A DNA stretch of 64,000 nucleotides from Ignavibacteria bacterium. Its GTDB lineage: Bacteria > Bacteroidota > Ignavibacteria > Tepidaquicellales > Tepidaquicellaceae. Both the position numbers and the translations under genes were made by a program. Each line of letters begins with the position of its first letter. Position 1 is the stretch's first letter. Where the stretch lies: assembly GCA_016704345.1 (NCBI GenBank), contig JADJAH010000009.1, forward strand, positions 186,001 through 250,000, given 5' to 3'. Under the pieces are notes generated by a model. The model saw only the letters and a program-made list of their open reading frames with translations. It ran no database searches and was not told where the DNA came from. Positions 26,686 to 35,474 of this stretch are shown here, piece by piece.

Positions 26686-27834
26686 ATGAAGATAGGAATC
26701 ACTTGTTATCCGACTTACGGAGGAAGCGGCGTTGTAGCAACTGAACTCGGAAAAGCGCTTGCAAAAAGAGGTCATGAAATACATTTCATCACATATGCAA
26801 TGCCCACCAGGCTTAGTACTTTCATGGACAACATTTTTTATCATGAGGTTGAGATGAATAATTACCCGTTATTCGAGTTTCCGCTTTACTCAATTGCTTT
26901 GGCAAGTAAAATGGTTGAAGTCACACGTTTTCACGGACTTGACATCCTGCATGCGCATTACGCCATACCTCACGCAACAAGCGCATTCCTTGCAAGAGAG
27001 ATCCTGAAATCGGAAACACATAATTCCATGAGCATCAGATTCGTCACAACTCTTCACGGAACGGACATTACTCTTACAGGACTTGAGCCGAGCTTTCTTC
27101 CCACTATGAAATTCAGTATTGAAAAAGCTGACGGCGTTACTGCAGTTTCAAAGTTTCTTGCTGACAAAACGAACACACAGTACAAGATTGAAAAGCATAT
27201 AGAGGTCATTCCAAACTTTGTTGACATAGACAAATTCAAGCGCGAAAATGACGAGAAGACACAATGCTTCAAAAAGAACATTGCTCCGAATGATGAGAAA
27301 GTATTCATTCACATTTCCAATTTCCGAGCTCTTAAGAGAGTGCAGGACGTAATCAAGATTTTTTACGAAGTGAGAAAGAAGCTTGAAGCAAAACTTCTGC
27401 TTGTTGGTGACGGCCCCGACAGGAGTGATTGTGAGCAGCTTGTAAGAGAACTTGAAATTTCCGAACATGTTCGATTCATGGGGAAGCAGGATGCTCTTGT
27501 AGAACTTCTTTCCGTTTCAGATATCTTCATGATACCTTCACAATCAGAAAGCTTTGGTCTTTCCGCGCTTGAAGCAATGAGTTGCGGAGTGCCGGTGATT
27601 TCATCAAGCGTGGGGGGATTGCCTGAACTCAATCTTCATAATGAGACGGGTTATATTGCGGAGATTGGCGATGTGGATAGAATGGCAAAATATGCGGTGG
27701 ATCTGCTGTCGGATAAGAAAAAGTATGAACTCTTTTCTAAGAATGCGCGAAAAAGAGCAGAGGATTTCAGCGAAGATAAAATAGTACCGAAGTATGAGAA
27801 ATTTTATGAGCAGATTGTGAATGCACCCGAGTAA
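26686..27834 (+). CDS. bshA: N-acetyl-alpha-D-glucosaminyl L-malate synthase
   Basis: A GT4 glycosyltransferase that joins UDP-GlcNAc to L-malate, the first step of bacillithiol synthesis. MKIGITCYPTYGGSGVVATE and HEIHFITYAMP at the N-terminus are BshA-specific. The GT-B C-terminal half has IPSQSESFGLSALEAMSCG with the conserved E-x7-E. The length (382 aa) is normal. bshB and bshC are not in the window, so the complete pathway is inferred only from this gene. Confidence 0.93.
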   Translation: MKIGITCYPTYGGSGVVATELGKALAKRGHEIHFITYAMPTRLSTFMDNIFYHEVEMNNYPLFEFPLYSIALASKMVEVTRFHGLDILHAHYAIPHATSAFLAREILKSETHNSMSIRFVTTLHGTDITLTGLEPSFLPTMKFSIEKADGVTAVSKFLADKTNTQYKIEKHIEVIPNFVDIDKFKRENDEKTQCFKKNIAPNDEKVFIHISNFRALKRVQDVIKIFYEVRKKLEAKLLLVGDGPDRSDCEQLVRELEISEHVRFMGKQDALVELLSVSDIFMIPSQSESFGLSALEAMSCGVPVISSSVGGLPELNLHNETGYIAEIGDVDRMAKYAVDLLSDKKKYELFSKNARKRAEDFSEDKIVPKYEKFYEQIVNAPE

Positions 27835-27884
27835 AGTAGATCCCTTTCATTGGGGTTTATCAAATTCCGTCTTTATTTATTTTT

Positions 27885-29255
27885 TCAGATTGTCTTCCTT
27901 GCTATGAATTGTCCGTGACCCTTAGCTACATTCAGCTTTCCGTCACTGACTGCGATCTTGCCGCGGCTGACTACGGAAGAGACTTTCCCCGTAACTTCCC
28001 ATCCTTCGTATGCAGAATAATCAACATTCATGTGATGTGTCTTTGCTGAAATAGTATGCTTCTTTTCCTGATCAAAGATAACCAGATCCGCGTCTGCACC
28101 TATTCCTAGATTTCCTTTCCTCGGGAACATGCCGAAAATTTTTGCGGCATTAGTAGATGTAAGCTCTACAAATTTATTGATGCTTATCCTTCCCTTTTTC
28201 ACACCTTCAGAGTAAAGCAGTTCCATTCTGTGTTCGATTGCAGGATGACCGTTCGGAATCTTTGAAAAGTCTTTTTCACCCATTAGTTTCTGCTCCCACA
28301 TGAAAGGGCAATGATCTGTTCCAACAACTTGCACGAGCCCCTGCTGAATTCCCGCCCACAAGGTTTCCTGATCTTTCTTCTGCCTCAGCGGCGGGCTCAT
28401 CACCCACTTAGCACCTTCATTGTCATTTTCATAAAGCGATGCATCAAGAAGCAAATACTGAATGCAAGTTTCAACATTCACTTTCTGATTTCTCATGGTC
28501 GCCTCACGGACTTGATTCAACGCACCTTCGCAAGTGAGATGAACTATATACGATCGGACTCCTGTATGATAAGCCATGTCGACAAATCTTCCGGCAGCTT
28601 CTGATTCGGTGATCTCTGGTTGAGATAAATAATGATACAGCGGCGTAAGTTTCCCTTCTGCACGGTGCTTTGAAACAAGATAATCTATCATGTCGCCGTT
28701 CGTTGCATGAACAGTGACCATTCCACCGCAATCACGAACTTCATTCATCAGTCCGATCATTTGCCTGTCATCAATCATCAGCGCGCCTTTGTAAGCCATG
28801 AAAGTCTTGAACGAAGTGATGCCTTCCTTCTCAACAAGATCTCGGATCTCTCTTCTTGTGTTTTCGTTGAAGTCAGTAACTGCCATGTGGAAAGAGTAAT
28901 CGCACATCGCGTTACCGTCTGACCTACCACGCCATTCTTCAAGCGCAGAATAGAGTGACTTTCCCTGTGTCTGAAGTATAAAGTCAATCACCATCGTAGT
29001 TCCGCCGTGAAGCGCCGCAGTTGTGCCGCTCTCGTAGTTATCGCTGGAGAATGTTCCCATGAAAGGCATGTCGAGATGTACATGAGGATCAATTCCCCCG
29101 GGGAAAATCAGCAAACCCTCTGCGTTGATAATTTGATCAGCCGGATACTGAAGATCTTTGCCGATTGAAGAGATTGTTTCTCCTTCTATGAAGATGTCTC
29201 CGGTGAAATCTTCGGAAGCAGTAACAACTCTTCCGTTTTTTATGATTAATGACAT
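27885..29255 (-). CDS. hydA: Dihydropyrimidinase (D-hydantoinase type)
   Basis: A cyclic amidohydrolase that opens dihydrouracil/dihydrothymine or hydantoins. GGIDPHVHLDMPF (metal-binding HxH, about residue 57), the carbamylated lysine in SFKTFMAYKGAL (about 150), and VGTDHCPF with the catalytic Asp are all visible. The length (456 aa) is normal. It lies 12 bp downstream of a class III aminotransferase on the same strand, so the pair could work in pyrimidine breakdown towards beta-alanine and malonate semialdehyde. The intermediate ureidopropionase is not seen here. Confidence 0.92.
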   Translation of the reverse strand: MSLIIKNGRVVTASEDFTGDIFIEGETISSIGKDLQYPADQIINAEGLLIFPGGIDPHVHLDMPFMGTFSSDNYESGTTAALHGGTTMVIDFILQTQGKSLYSALEEWRGRSDGNAMCDYSFHMAVTDFNENTRREIRDLVEKEGITSFKTFMAYKGALMIDDRQMIGLMNEVRDCGGMVTVHATNGDMIDYLVSKHRAEGKLTPLYHYLSQPEITESEAAGRFVDMAYHTGVRSYIVHLTCEGALNQVREATMRNQKVNVETCIQYLLLDASLYENDNEGAKWVMSPPLRQKKDQETLWAGIQQGLVQVVGTDHCPFMWEQKLMGEKDFSKIPNGHPAIEHRMELLYSEGVKKGRISINKFVELTSTNAAKIFGMFPRKGNLGIGADADLVIFDQEKKHTISAKTHHMNVDYSAYEGWEVTGKVSSVVSRGKIAVSDGKLNVAKGHGQFIARKTI

Positions 29256-29267
29256 TGATTAATTTTC

Positions 29268-30620
29268 TTACATTGTATGTTCGTCGGCTTTTTTAATTGC
29301 CTCTGATAGCATTTCAATACCTTCATCGATCTGCTCTTTAGTGACGCACAAAGGCGGCGCTACAAAGATAAGATTCCATCTGTTCATCGTGTACATTCCA
29401 AGCTCGGCAAGTTTTGCCATGACTTTGTTCATCACTTCCATCTCATTCGGCGGTGCATTCCATCTCACCATAGGCTCCTTTGTCTCGCGATTCTTCACAA
29501 GCTCAATTGCACCAAGAAGTCCTGTATTCCTGAAATCGCCGATGGATGGATGCTTCCCCATCAGCTCGCACATTTTTACTCCTATGTATTTTCCCATCTC
29601 GGCAGCATTCTCGATGAGATTTTCCTCTTCATAAATATCTAGCACAGCATTTGCTGCAGCAAGGGTAACCGGATGTGATGAATATGTCAGTCCCATCGGC
29701 ATCGGCTTGTCATCAAAAACTTTTGCGATCTCTTCCTTAACTATAATTCCTCCAAGCGGCAGATATGCTGATGTAATTCCCTTTGCCATGCACATGATGT
29801 CCGGCACAACTCCATGGTGATCCACGGCAAACCACTTGCCTGTCCTGCCAAATCCGCTCATCACCTCATCATCAATGATCAGCAAGCCGTACTTATCTGC
29901 CAGCTTCTTAACTCCCTGCCAATATCCCGGAGTGTATTTTATGCAGCCCGATGAACCTGACTCGCCCTCGAGCATTATTGCAGCAATGTTTCCCGGACCT
30001 TCATACTGCAATACCCGGTCAAGATGCGCGAGTGCATTGGTTGTGCATTCTTCAGGAGTCTTACTGTTCCATGGACATCTGTAGAAATACGGATTTTCCA
30101 CATGAACAAAATTTGGTGCCTGTTGTGAATCCGCTGCAAGTTTTCTTGGATCTCCTCCCGCGGTGAAAGTTGCGTAGGTTGCACCGTGATATGATTGGTA
30201 GAGTGTTATTATCTTATGCTTGCCGGTATAAACCCTTGCCAGCTTGATTGCATTCTCAACTGCTTCTGCGCCGCCGAGTGTGAAGAATGTCCTGTTGAGA
30301 CTGCCCGGTGTGATCTCTGCGAGTTTCTTTCCAAGGTCAGCCCGGGCTTTAGTTGTCATTCCGGGAAAAACATAACTCACGCCTTTCATCTGTTCGGCAA
30401 CAGCCTCGGCAACTTTCGGATGCCCGTGACCGATGTTGACGCAAATAAGTTGAGATGAGAAGTCTATATATCTCTTGCCGTCTATGTCATATATGTAAAC
30501 ACCTTTGCCGCGCTCGATCACAATCGGTTTCGAACCCTTCTGCTTCGACCATGAAGTAAGAGTATGATTCATACTATTGGCGATGATGTCTTCTTTGTTG
30601 AGTGTCAGTGTAGTGTTCAT
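29268..30620 (-). CDS. Class III aminotransferase (omega-amino acid type)
   Basis: A 450-residue PLP enzyme. Conserved elements include YIDFSSQLICVNIGHGHPKV, the cofactor region TLGGAEAVENAIKLAR, the Asp in LLIIDDEVMSGFGRTGK, and the Schiff-base lysine in MCMAKGITSAYLPLGG. It resembles beta-alanine/GABA-pyruvate transaminases. The adjacent dihydropyrimidinase supports beta-alanine as substrate, but that is inference. Confidence 0.88.
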   Translation of the reverse strand: MNTTLTLNKEDIIANSMNHTLTSWSKQKGSKPIVIERGKGVYIYDIDGKRYIDFSSQLICVNIGHGHPKVAEAVAEQMKGVSYVFPGMTTKARADLGKKLAEITPGSLNRTFFTLGGAEAVENAIKLARVYTGKHKIITLYQSYHGATYATFTAGGDPRKLAADSQQAPNFVHVENPYFYRCPWNSKTPEECTTNALAHLDRVLQYEGPGNIAAIMLEGESGSSGCIKYTPGYWQGVKKLADKYGLLIIDDEVMSGFGRTGKWFAVDHHGVVPDIMCMAKGITSAYLPLGGIIVKEEIAKVFDDKPMPMGLTYSSHPVTLAAANAVLDIYEEENLIENAAEMGKYIGVKMCELMGKHPSIGDFRNTGLLGAIELVKNRETKEPMVRWNAPPNEMEVMNKVMAKLAELGMYTMNRWNLIFVAPPLCVTKEQIDEGIEMLSEAIKKADEHTM

Positions 30621-30861
30621 TGAATTAAGAATAAAATGAATTGATTGTTGGTGGTTGTCTGAAGAATCCTATGTCTCACAGTTGAGAAAATCAATTGACT
30701 TGATCAGATTGTCTGTGATTAAATTTGGTTCTTCGGATTTCTTCAAAAGTAGAAGATTAGATTTTCAGATTAAAGTAACTATCTTGAGCAAATCAAATCT
30801 TCGCTTCGATATCACATTCGTCCAAAACGATTGGTTTAAGAATCCGTAGGTTAGAACCACT

Positions 30862-31108
30862 TACAGAAAATAAAATCATTTCCGCTTTCTTTTGAACCCT
30901 TCGGCAAGCTCAGGGCAGGCTCAAAAGAAAGCTTGGCAAAGAAAAGTCGCCCGCTGCCGTATAATTGCCTAAAAATTGGTCGCCAAGGCTGCAAGAATTT
31001 AACTCCTCGTCCGACAGAAGAACACTGTCGGGCTTCGTCAAACAGAAATTCTTGCTACGCCATGGCTCCCAATTTTTTTGACGGCAATTATACGAAGGCG
31101 GGTTGTTT
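30862..31108 (-). repeat. Nested inverted-repeat element, copy B (reverse orientation)
   Basis: The second copy of the element at 21894-22118, inverted. It keeps the outer, middle and inner arms. The inner stem is gtccgacag / ctgtcgggc. At 30897-30921 it has ~22 extra bases containing cccttcggcaagctcaggg in the loop of the side hairpin. It occupies most of the 630-bp gap between the aminotransferase and nhaA; the rest of that gap (30621-30861) shows nothing I recognise. Confidence 0.85.
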
Positions 31109-31250
31109 CATTAATAACACTTAATTTGAATATTTCTGCATGTTTCCAAAACAATTTTGATCTAGCAAAGAATGTTTACAATGCAATTCTTCGACATCGA
31201 AGAACAAACGCAGCACTGATTCTGGCAAGGCCTATGACAAAAGTGAAGAA

Positions 31251-32435
31251 CTAATCTTCACCAATGAACTTTTGCTTTTTGCCGGCAACTGACAGCATCA
31301 CAAGACCGGCAATACACGAAAGTATTGAGCCGCACAGTATCGCAACTTTTGATGTGTCAATGATCAGCGGCTCGTTGAATGCTAACAGCGCAATGAATAT
31401 GGACATCGTAAATCCGATTCCCGCTATCATGCCGGCGCCAAGCACATGTTTCCAGCCTACTTCATCAGGTAAAGAACTCCATCCAAGCTTCACGGCAAGC
31501 AATGTAAAGAGAAAAATGCCTACGGGTTTTCCTATGAACAGACCCGTGATGATTCCGACTGCATTATTTGAAGAGAGCCCGCTCAGAAGTTCAGGAGATA
31601 TTTTTATTCCCGTGTTTGCAAGTGCGAAAAGAGGAATTATGAGAAGCGCTACCGGCTTGTGAAGAAAATGCTGAAGCTTGTATGAGACTGATCTCTTTGA
31701 TCCATCCCTGAATGGAATTGCAAACGCAAGCAAGACTCCTGTTATAGTTGCATGTACACCCGACTCGTGCATGAAATACCACATGAACACTCCCGGTATC
31801 AGGTACATTAAAAGATTGTTGATTCCTATTCGATTGAATATTATCAGCAAAATGAATATCCCTATTGCAAGAGAGAAGTACAGAAGTGAAAATCCTTTTG
31901 CATAAAAGATTGCGATGATGATTATTGCTCCAAGATCATCTATGATTGCCAGGGCAGTCAGAAACACTTTGATTGCAACAGGCACCCTGTTCCCGAGCAG
32001 CGAGAGCATTCCAAGAGCGAATGCGATATCGGTTGCCATGGGAATTGCAAAACCGGACTGAGTCTCAGTTCCGCTGTTGAAAGAAAAGTGAATAAGAGCA
32101 GGGACAATCATTCCCCCAAGTGCCGCGAGAATTGGCAGGAGTGCATTTCTAAAGTCGGCCAGTTCCCCGACATATAGCTCTCTTTCAATTTCAAGTCCCA
32201 CCATCAAAAAGAACACAGCCATCAGCAGATCATTTATCCAATGGTAAACAGGATAGTTCATACTAACGGAACCAAGGCTGAAGCCGATCTTTGTCTTGAA
32301 CAGGGCGAGATAGCTTTCAGCAAGGAATGAATTGGCAATGACCAATGAAACTACAGTGCAGATTATAAGCAGGTATCCACCGGTTCTTTCACTCTCTGAA
32401 AACTCCTTAAATAATGCAGTAAGCTTCTTTCGCAT
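31251..32435 (-). CDS. nhaA: Na+/H+ antiporter NhaA
   Basis: A 394-residue inner-membrane antiporter. Key parts include MNYPVYHWINDLLMAVFFLM then GLEIERE, the paired ion-binding aspartates in LTALAIIDDLGAI, and ATDIAFALG. Eleven to twelve helices are predicted, and the length is normal. It exchanges internal Na+ for external protons for salt and pH balance. It starts 55 bp after the end of the DUF2237 gene. Confidence 0.96.
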   Translation of the reverse strand: MRKKLTALFKEFSESERTGGYLLIICTVVSLVIANSFLAESYLALFKTKIGFSLGSVSMNYPVYHWINDLLMAVFFLMVGLEIERELYVGELADFRNALLPILAALGGMIVPALIHFSFNSGTETQSGFAIPMATDIAFALGMLSLLGNRVPVAIKVFLTALAIIDDLGAIIIIAIFYAKGFSLLYFSLAIGIFILLIIFNRIGINNLLMYLIPGVFMWYFMHESGVHATITGVLLAFAIPFRDGSKRSVSYKLQHFLHKPVALLIIPLFALANTGIKISPELLSGLSSNNAVGIITGLFIGKPVGIFLFTLLAVKLGWSSLPDEVGWKHVLGAGMIAGIGFTMSIFIALLAFNEPLIIDTSKVAILCGSILSCIAGLVMLSVAGKKQKFIGED

Positions 32436-32490
32436 CGGTTGAAATAGTTTGTTTGAATTGAAATTGGGTGTTGAGGATATGTCGAACCTG

Positions 32491-32868
32491 CTATGGATTC
32501 AGACCGTATTCTTTAAATGCATAAAGGACGAGTTCTTCAAGAGAAATAAACTCAAGCATTTTTTCATTGGTTCCTTCCAAAACAACCGGAGGCGCAACTC
32601 CGGCATCGAGAGCTTCCAGCCATCTTGCAGCACAAAGGCACCATCTGTCACCTGCCTTAAGTCCGGGAAATCCTCCTTCAGGATAGGGAGTCTTAAGGTC
32701 ATTCCCGTGCAAGTATGAAAAGTTCAGGAATTCATCGTTCATTACAGCGCAAACTATATGCAATCCCGAATCATAATCAGAGGAATCGCAACAGCCATTT
32801 CTCGCAAATCCGGTAACGGGATCTGTTCCGCATTTAGTAAGCGGCTCGCCAAATACGTTTGTTTCCAT
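32491..32868 (-). CDS. DUF2237 family protein
   Basis: A 125-residue soluble protein. NVFGEPLTKCGTDPVTGFAR then NGCCDSSDYDSGLH, AVMNDEFLNFSYLHGNDL and GDRWCLCAARW are the signature blocks of DUF2237. Its many conserved Cys and Asp residues hint at metal or redox binding, but the function is unknown. It lies between the amino-acid permease and nhaA on the same strand. Confidence 0.88.
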   Translation of the reverse strand: METNVFGEPLTKCGTDPVTGFARNGCCDSSDYDSGLHIVCAVMNDEFLNFSYLHGNDLKTPYPEGGFPGLKAGDRWCLCAARWLEALDAGVAPPVVLEGTNEKMLEFISLEELVLYAFKEYGLNP

Positions 32869-32900
32869 ATATTTCTTTCTTTATTTGATTCGGATCATTA

Positions 32901-34349
32901 TTACTGAACATCACTTTTCTTTCTCATCCAAAATAAATAAAACGGAATCCCGCTGAGAACGAGTACAAGGCCTATTCCGGCATCTCTCGGATTCTGAATG
33001 ATTGTTACAACAACAAGCGTGATGCAGAAGAGCACGAAGATAAGCGGAACAATCGGATAGCCAATCACCTTGTAAGGCCTGTGATGATCCTTCATTTTTT
33101 TTCTCAAAATAAATACCCCGAATGCGCCGGCTCCATAAAAAATGAATGAAGCGAATATCAGCATGTCAGTTAACTGGTCAAACGTCCCTGATAGAACCAG
33201 TATGCATGACCAGATGCCCTGAATTATCAAAGACGTATAGGGAGTCTTGAAACTTGGATGAACATTTCCTGCCGACTTAAAGAACAGTCCGTCTTTTGCC
33301 ATTGCAAAATAAATTCTTGATGATGCGAGAATTGTTCCGTTAGTTGTGCCGAAAGTTGAAATCATTATTAGTACTGAAATGAAAAACGCGCCGCCGCCGC
33401 CGAGAAATTTTCTCATCACTTCAACAGCAATGATAGTATTATCTTGCTTAGATACTTCTATGATCTCGTTAACCGGCATTACATACAAGAAGGTAAAATT
33501 AGTGATGAGATAAATTATCATTACCGTTGTAACTCCCGTGAACAATGCCAAAGGAATGTTTCGCTTTGGATTTTTGATCTCGCCTCCAAGATAGCCAATG
33601 TTGTTCCAGCCGTCATAAGCCCAGAACGCTCCAAGCATTGCGGCAAACATTGCGCCGAACAAGCCGAGAGATGAGCCGTATTCCGCAGTCGGACTCTCGC
33701 CCAGCGGTAAAATGTTTGAGACACTGCCTCCACTAATTGTTAATCCAAGTATGATTATCAGTATAATGCCGAGTACTTTTAGTGTAGTGAATAAATTGCT
33801 GATGAATCCTCCGAAGATGACTCCGAGATAGTTTGCAGTCGTAAGAAAAATTATTGTGATTATTGTAAGCGCCTTTACGCCGAAACTGTCGAGCGGATAA
33901 AATATTCCGAAGATACTGAGTGATTCCAAATCAGGACCAAAGTGCGGAAGCGGCAAGACTGCATTGACTGATTCTGCAAATACATAAGCGATCGATGCGA
34001 TTGAAGCTGACTGGATCACAGAGAAACAAGACCAGCCGTACAGAAATGCGAATGCCTTTCCATACATTTCTTTGAAGTAAACATATTGTCCGCCGGGAGC
34101 AGCAATCAGTCCGGCAATCTCTGCATTAGTAACGGCTCCTATGAAAGTAATTATGCCGGCAATCAGCCATACGAGAAGAAGCAAGCCGCCCGACTGCAAA
34201 TCCACCGACATTGGCGCAGCCTTTTTGAAGATGCCTGAACCGATCATTGAACTGACAACTATCAGCATTGCCGTGAACAATCCAAGCCGCGTAAGCAAGC
34301 CGCTGGAATGTACTTCCGAATGTGCTTCCTTTTCCTTCTTCAAAGGCAA
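32901..34349 (-). CDS. APC-family amino acid permease
   Basis: A 482-residue transporter with about twelve membrane helices. The APC signature is seen in SSMIGSGIFKKAAPM (first broken helix) and AFWAYDGWNNIGYLGGEIKN (helix 6 substrate region), with NPKRNIPLAL after it. It resembles the LAT/YkbA-type amino acid exchangers. The substrate is not deducible. It follows the ATP-type phosphofructokinase by 24 bp. Confidence 0.88.
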   Translation of the reverse strand: MPLKKEKEAHSEVHSSGLLTRLGLFTAMLIVVSSMIGSGIFKKAAPMSVDLQSGGLLLLVWLIAGIITFIGAVTNAEIAGLIAAPGGQYVYFKEMYGKAFAFLYGWSCFSVIQSASIASIAYVFAESVNAVLPLPHFGPDLESLSIFGIFYPLDSFGVKALTIITIIFLTTANYLGVIFGGFISNLFTTLKVLGIILIIILGLTISGGSVSNILPLGESPTAEYGSSLGLFGAMFAAMLGAFWAYDGWNNIGYLGGEIKNPKRNIPLALFTGVTTVMIIYLITNFTFLYVMPVNEIIEVSKQDNTIIAVEVMRKFLGGGGAFFISVLIMISTFGTTNGTILASSRIYFAMAKDGLFFKSAGNVHPSFKTPYTSLIIQGIWSCILVLSGTFDQLTDMLIFASFIFYGAGAFGVFILRKKMKDHHRPYKVIGYPIVPLIFVLFCITLVVVTIIQNPRDAGIGLVLVLSGIPFYLFWMRKKSDVQ

Positions 34350-34373
34350 TATTTGTTTTAGTGAGAAGAGCGC

Positions 34374-35474
34374 TTAACTGAAGAAGACCTGCGCTACTTT
34401 GTAAATTTCCAGGTCAACTGTCTTGAGCTTAGAGATAGCTTTGCTCAACGGGATCTCCGTAATCTTGTTTCCTTGTATGGCGCACATCTTGCCGAATTTT
34501 TTTTCACGAACCATGTCAACGGAATATACTCCGAACCTGGTGCCGAGAACTCTGTCAAATGCTGAAGGCATACCGCCTCGCTGAAGATGTCCCAAGATAG
34601 TTGCCCGTGTTTCAAATCCTGATCTCGCTTCAATTTCTTCGGCAAGATAATGCGAAATGCCTCCTAGTCTCGGCCTGCCGAAATCATCCAACTTGACATT
34701 CTTTGTGTCAAACTTCACGTTCTTAAAATCATCACTGCTGAACTGACAACCTTCTGCTACAACTATTATGGAAAATCTTTTGCCGCGGATGTAACGATTT
34801 CTTATCACATCAATCATGTGTTCAATACTGACTTTCCTCTCGGGTATTGCAACAACATCGGCTCCACCGCCAATGCCGGAATATAGCGCTATCCATCCGG
34901 CATTTCTTCCCATTACTTCCACAACCATGACTCTGTGATGCGACTCTGCAGTCGTATGCAAACGGTCTATAGCTTCTGTTGCTATACCAACTGCGGTATC
35001 GAATCCGAAAGTGAAATCAGTTCCATAAATATCATTGTCGATTGTCTTTGGCACTCCTATCACTTTTATCCCGGCCTTGTGCGCCTGATGAGCAATGTGC
35101 ATTGAACCTTCACCGCCAATGCAGATCAAGACGTCGAAGTCAGCCATTTTCATTTTCTCAAGCAGGATGCTGCTTCCGTCTTTCTCTGTAAACGGATTAA
35201 AACGTGAAGTGCCGATTATGGTACCGCCGCGGTTTATGATTCCTGAAACCTCCTTCATTCCGAGGATCATATAATCCTCGTCAAATATTCCCTTCCATCC
35301 GTTGAGAATTCCTATGATCTTGTAATCATACTCCAGCGACTTTCTTACAATACCCCGCAGAACTGCATTGAGCCCCGGGCAATCACCTCCGCTTGTCAAG
35401 ACTCCTATCTTTTTTTCATCAAGTTCTCTGTTGCGGTTTGTGCCGGATGATTTATTAATTTTCTTTTTGGTCAT
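34374..35474 (-). CDS. 6-phosphofructokinase, probably ATP-dependent
   Basis: A 366-residue PfkA-fold enzyme with TSGGDCPGLNAVLRGIV at the phosphate-donor site, IGGEGSMHIA, PKTIDNDIYGTDFTFGFDTA and EVMGRNAGWIA. The Gly in GGEGS (the position equivalent to E. coli residue 104) favours ATP as donor; the Lys in PKTIDND is found in both donor classes. The start overlaps the stop of the upstream PFK gene by 4 bp, so the two kinases are translationally coupled. Confidence 0.85.
   Translation of the reverse strand: MTKKKINKSSGTNRNRELDEKKIGVLTSGGDCPGLNAVLRGIVRKSLEYDYKIIGILNGWKGIFDEDYMILGMKEVSGIINRGGTIIGTSRFNPFTEKDGSSILLEKMKMADFDVLICIGGEGSMHIAHQAHKAGIKVIGVPKTIDNDIYGTDFTFGFDTAVGIATEAIDRLHTTAESHHRVMVVEVMGRNAGWIALYSGIGGGADVVAIPERKVSIEHMIDVIRNRYIRGKRFSIIVVAEGCQFSSDDFKNVKFDTKNVKLDDFGRPRLGGISHYLAEEIEARSGFETRATILGHLQRGGMPSAFDRVLGTRFGVYSVDMVREKKFGKMCAIQGNKITEIPLSKAISKLKTVDLEIYKVAQVFFS

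Noticed and set aside
30655..30849. Short plus-strand open frame upstream of the nested repeat
   Set aside because: No recognisable domain, no supporting context and low-complexity composition.
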